Source: Bradyrhizobium valentinum
GTDB lineage: Bacteria > Pseudomonadota > Alphaproteobacteria > Rhizobiales > Xanthobacteraceae
Direction: 5' to 3'
DNA: 55,758 nucleotides
Assembly: GCF_001440405.1 (NCBI RefSeq)
Contig: NZ_LLXX01000046.1
Coordinates: 1 to 55,758 of the forward strand
Below the pieces are notes generated by a model. The model did not search any database, was not told the DNA's origin, and saw only the letters and a program-made list of their open reading frames with translations. The position numbers and the translations under genes are program-made. This document shows positions 52,840 to 55,758 of this stretch, piece by piece. Position 1 is the first letter of the stretch; each line of letters opens with the position of its first letter.

Positions 52840-53403
52840 ATTGCACGAAACTCAAGCTGCGAGACAATAGGTAGGTTCGTGATGCAGATGTAGTGCATCG
52901 TGGCCAGGAAAAGCGCCGCGCTTCATCCGTGGCGCGTTTTCTGTTCATAAGCCACGGTCTGACAACGAGCGTAGCGGTGCTATCACTCACATTCACCAGA
53001 AAAACTATGGAGTTGTTCTCGTTTCGCCAGCAACGTCTAAGCCCTAACGACTGGCGACTTCATGGGGTTGCGAGACGATGCACCTTGAAGATTGTTGATG
53101 GGAATAGTCTAGCGCAAACAAGGTGTACATCTTGTTGAAAAGATACCTCGCTATATTGCTTGCCGTTGACGTTGAAACTCAATGACGGGACAGGACAAGA
53201 GGAATTCAATTGCCTCGGCGAGACCTTTCTGTCGCGCCTCCCCACCAGCAAATTTCAATTTTGGCCGCTTAAATTCACTTTCCAGCATTTGTCTCTTCAA
53301 CCTCCTAGGGTAGGTTCTGAAGATACTGAAATGCGGATTGCCTACGTTCTACATAAACACTAAGCGACCAGTCAGACTGAACAACTGAAGGGTATAGAAA
53401 GCT
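52840..53403. other. Intergenic region, no supported gene
   Basis: About 0.56 kb of lower-GC sequence with only short ORFs that lack ribosome-binding sites. It separates two divergently transcribed accessory genes and probably holds their promoters. Confidence 0.4.
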
Positions 53404-54018
53404 ATGGCTACGGTGTGGGTTGTTTGGGACGGCGTGCCGAGGGTGTTTTCTTCAGCGCAAGCCGCAACTAAATATCGGGATGAATGGCCGCGCCTCAATG
53501 AAGGCGAAATCTTCGAGGCTGAAATCGACGGCACCAGGCTAATGCTTTTTCAACCGTGGCAATTAGAGTCGGAGAAGACCTATCGCTCCATCGGCTTTTT
53601 CATGCACGAGTTCTCGCAGGTTGAGTATTCGCTACGCTATGCGGTTGGAGAAGAGCTTGCGCTCAAGCCGAAGCATTTAGATGTGGTTACGGCAGCTTTC
53701 GACGTTGCGGCGCTTTGCAATCTTGCCGTGGTGCTCTTCGGAGAGCGCGGCGAAATGAAGAAGCTCATAAACCGATTTAGGAAACTAAACGACCATAGGC
53801 AGCGAGTTGCCCATGGCCTTTGGATGCCAGAATCAGAGGGTGGGTACGTGCATCACATTGCGCGCACCAATCTCAAGGATATGGCGTACAAACAGCAAGC
53901 TCACGAATTGGAAAAATTGGCTGAAGAAGCTCTGAGTCTGCGCAATGAGTTCTCGGTAGAACTCACCGGCATGGGCATCTATTTCCAGACAGAGGATGAC
54001 GATCATCCAGTGGAATAA
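53404..54018 (+). CDS. Hypothetical protein with an HEPN-like R-x4-H motif
   Basis: The 204-aa protein has a mixed N-terminal part (MATVWVVWDGVPRVFSSAQA) and a helical C-terminal part where KLNDHRQRVAHGLW contains R132-x4-H137. This is the signature of HEPN ribonuclease-like domains, here in the RVAHG form common in small HEPN families. The helices FFMHEFSQVEYSLRYAVGEE and AFDVAALCNLAVVLFGERGE fit a helical bundle. A defence or toxin role is inference. It overlaps the convergent gene by 16 nt. Confidence 0.5.
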   Translation: MATVWVVWDGVPRVFSSAQAATKYRDEWPRLNEGEIFEAEIDGTRLMLFQPWQLESEKTYRSIGFFMHEFSQVEYSLRYAVGEELALKPKHLDVVTAAFDVAALCNLAVVLFGERGEMKKLINRFRKLNDHRQRVAHGLWMPESEGGYVHHIARTNLKDMAYKQQAHELEKLAEEALSLRNEFSVELTGMGIYFQTEDDDHPVE

Positions 54019-54737
54019 TCTTCGTCCCAGTTCGACAGTGTGGCGATGTTCGGCAGATCGCCGAAGCGTCGCCAGAACATCGGCGGCAGTTCGATCCGCA
54101 TCCCGTGATTTTCATCAGCGCCGATGTAAAAGTTGCCGTCGTCGCCGGATATGTGCAGCCGTACTGGACAACCCGTGTTCTTCGTCCAGCCCTTCAGGTT
54201 AGCGATGCTCATGGGACCAAAGCCGGAGCGGATTTCTTCGGCATCCGCAAAGATTGTCCTGGCCGTCTCCAGGCCTTTCGAGAGCATCCGGGCTGCTTTT
54301 GCCTGATCCTCGTTCGTCATCTCGCGGACGCGGTCCTGCAACTCATCGCCGAAGTTGATGAAGCTCAGGCGCTTGGCGCATGTAGTGGCGCGGCCAGCCA
54401 GTCGGGAAGCTCGCGGGCTGAACATCCGGAAACCGGGGAATTCAGCGAACACATGCTCGTCCAGGAAATCCTCAACCTCTTCCTGACCCGCTCGCGTGCG
54501 CCGCATCCTTCGGCTCATAAAGCTGATGGTGAGAGAGCCGCGGCCAACGTGACGCCAGAGGTCGACATGCAGGATCTCGGTCATACGCTGCTGCAAGGTG
54601 GCATGGACTTGGTCCACGGCCTGCAAAGTGGGCGCGGCGTTCTGGATCACCTCGATAGCGGTGGCCGCGAGGTGCAGGTTCTTGATGAGGTAGTCGATCG
54701 TACGCCGCTCTGCTTCCTCGCGATTGAAGACTTCCAC
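54003..54737 (-). CDS. Hypothetical protein (244 aa)
   Basis: The soluble protein has a helical front (REEAERRTIDYLIKNLHLAA) and a more mixed C-terminal part (CPVRLHISGDDGNFYIGADE, RIELPPMFWRRFGDLPNIAT). No catalytic motif or family is recognised. It overlaps the end of the HEPN-like gene convergently, a compact arrangement seen in accessory islands. Confidence 0.5.
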   Translation of the reverse strand: MEVFNREEAERRTIDYLIKNLHLAATAIEVIQNAAPTLQAVDQVHATLQQRMTEILHVDLWRHVGRGSLTISFMSRRMRRTRAGQEEVEDFLDEHVFAEFPGFRMFSPRASRLAGRATTCAKRLSFINFGDELQDRVREMTNEDQAKAARMLSKGLETARTIFADAEEIRSGFGPMSIANLKGWTKNTGCPVRLHISGDDGNFYIGADENHGMRIELPPMFWRRFGDLPNIATLSNWDEDYSTG

Positions 54738-54931
54738 AGCCGCGAGCGCAGAAGATCGGCCTGTCCGCTGTCCCGTCGTTCCTTGGGTCGCATCGTCCCC
54801 TCCGATGCGACCACGGAATCATGACCCGTGATTCGAGGGAATCGCAAAAATGAAATTGCAAGCTTTGCGGCCTTCAAATCCAAAAAGCTCGCAATCTCAA
54901 ATGTCGTCCTCTCCGGAAAACAGACTCCCGC

Positions 54932-55582
54932 TCAAGAGGTTGCGGCATGGCAGGCGCGATTGAGCTGGCGCGTCGTCATCGGCTGCACGCGGTCGCGGCC
55001 AGGAAACAACCAGCCCTGCGGTCGTGCTGTCTTCCACCAGGCACGCAGCAACTCGAGCAGATGCGGAGACAGCATCACATAGCGGTCTTTGCGGCCTTTG
55101 CCTTGTTCGACACGGATCACCATGCGCTTGCTGTCGATGTCGCCGATCTTGAGCGAGATCACCTCGGCGGCGCGCAAACCTGCGCCGTAAGCCACACTCA
55201 GCGCCGCCTTGTACTTGAGGCCCGGCGCAGCATCCAGGAGCCGCGTCACCTCCTCCGGGCTGAGCACGACCGGCAGCTTGCGGGGCTCGTGGAGGAATGT
55301 GGTGTGCTCGATGATATCGGAGCGCCTGAGCGTGATCCTGAAGAAGAACCGCAACGCAGCTACGGTATGATTGAGAATCGGGATGTGCGCGCCGTTCGCC
55401 GCCAGATGCAATTGAAAGCGTCGGACGTCCTCGAAGCTCGCCGTGTCGGGCGATCGGCCGAGGAAGATAGCAAAATCCTTGATAGTACGGATGTAGCCTT
55501 GCTGGGTTTTTGGCGCTAACTTGCGGATCGTCATGTCTTCGATCATGCGCCGCCGCAATGGGCTCATGGCCTGGTTGGTCAT
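54932..55582 (-). pseudogene. IS91-associated tyrosine recombinase, C-terminally truncated
   Basis: The 216-aa ORF starts MTNQAMSPLRRRMIEDMTIR and follows the short XerD-like integrases that accompany IS91-type elements: PKTQQGYIRTIKDFAIFLGR (core-binding domain), then LSVAYGAGLRAAEVISLKIG with the first catalytic Arg and RVEQGKGRKDRYVMLSPHLL. Homology stops at LNRACHAA. The H-x-x-R box and the tyrosine are missing, and unrelated codons end the frame. It is inactive as it stands and is probably the edge of a deleted IS91-like unit. Confidence 0.75.
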
Positions 55583-55758
55583 GGGATGCTCCTGTCTTGA
55601 GTGAAGGTCGCGAACCCCTCATCTCAGGACAGGACGTCCCGTTGCGCTATCGTGTTGGCTGTGTTGACCGCCGCAGCGAGCTACCGCGCGAGCGGTTTAG
55701 TCGTGTGCCGGGCATGCTCAATAGCTCGGAAGTGAAAGTCTTCCACCCAACCTGATGG
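55583..55758. other. Window end, no supported gene
   Basis: Upstream region of the recombinase fragment; an ORF on the plus strand across it is a shadow without homology. Confidence 0.4.

Noticed and set aside
1..55758. CRISPR array
   Set aside because: No regularly spaced repeat set and no cas gene was seen.

Overview
The window reads as part of a rhizobial symbiosis island or related integrative conjugative element (ICE), most probably from Bradyrhizobium or a close relative such as Mesorhizobium. The evidence is a NodM-type glucosamine synthase, a NifS fragment, two tts-box-like promoters in front of effector-like genes, a LuxR/LuxI quorum-sensing pair, and a complete Tra/Trb mating-pair apparatus with the fseA-like, rdfS, traF, rlxS order known from ICEMlSymR7A. 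The genus is inferred; no rRNA or housekeeping marker is present.

Left part (1-9.1 kb) is decayed accessory DNA. An IS1182-family element (56-1522, CTAG duplications) has split the 5' end of a putative type III effector gene that lies behind a tts box. Next come an IS6-family remnant, a second tts-box gene for a 194-aa protein with an internal repeat, a NifS C-terminal fragment, a GrlR-like protein, a tight and partly degenerate tRNA-like array (about 5.28-5.90 kb, minus strand) and a large outer-membrane beta-barrel protein.

Middle-left part (9.1-20.8 kb): an alpha/beta hydrolase is translationally coupled to a fusion of a conjugation-type ribbon-helix-helix domain with an MFS transporter, followed by a convergent LysR regulator. 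Then come luxR, a clear lux box, luxI and an isochorismatase-fold protein that seems to lack its catalytic residues. A frameshifted ferritin-like gene, a small zinc-binding-like protein, nodM and a 65-aa protein follow.

21.9-26.3 kb holds a tightly packed minus-strand operon unlike its surroundings: an intact GMC oxidoreductase, a truncated class III aminotransferase fused in frame to a sulfotransferase, and a frameshifted MFS exporter. It looks like a horizontally acquired and now decaying biosynthetic cluster.

27.2-51.1 kb is the transfer module: ardC, a Toprim protein, DUF2493 and DUF736 proteins, each with an RNA-structure-prone leader or terminator; a one-piece FseA-like activator; rdfS, traF and the relaxase gene rlxS; a nucleotidyltransferase-fold gene behind two palindromic operators; then traG, an RHH gene and trbBCDEJLFGI plus a DUF2274 gene, mostly overlapping stop-to-start. 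LuxR plus acyl-homoserine lactone would act on luxI. FseA-like would switch on rdfS, RdfS would favour excision, TraF and RlxS would process pilin and DNA, and TraG with the Trb proteins would export it.

Right end (51.2-55.8 kb): an XRE repressor with palindromic operators, the 3' half of a tRNA-Lys(CTT) that looks like an attachment-site scar, three uncharacterised accessory proteins (one with an HEPN-like R-x4-H motif) and a truncated tyrosine recombinase of the IS91-associated type.
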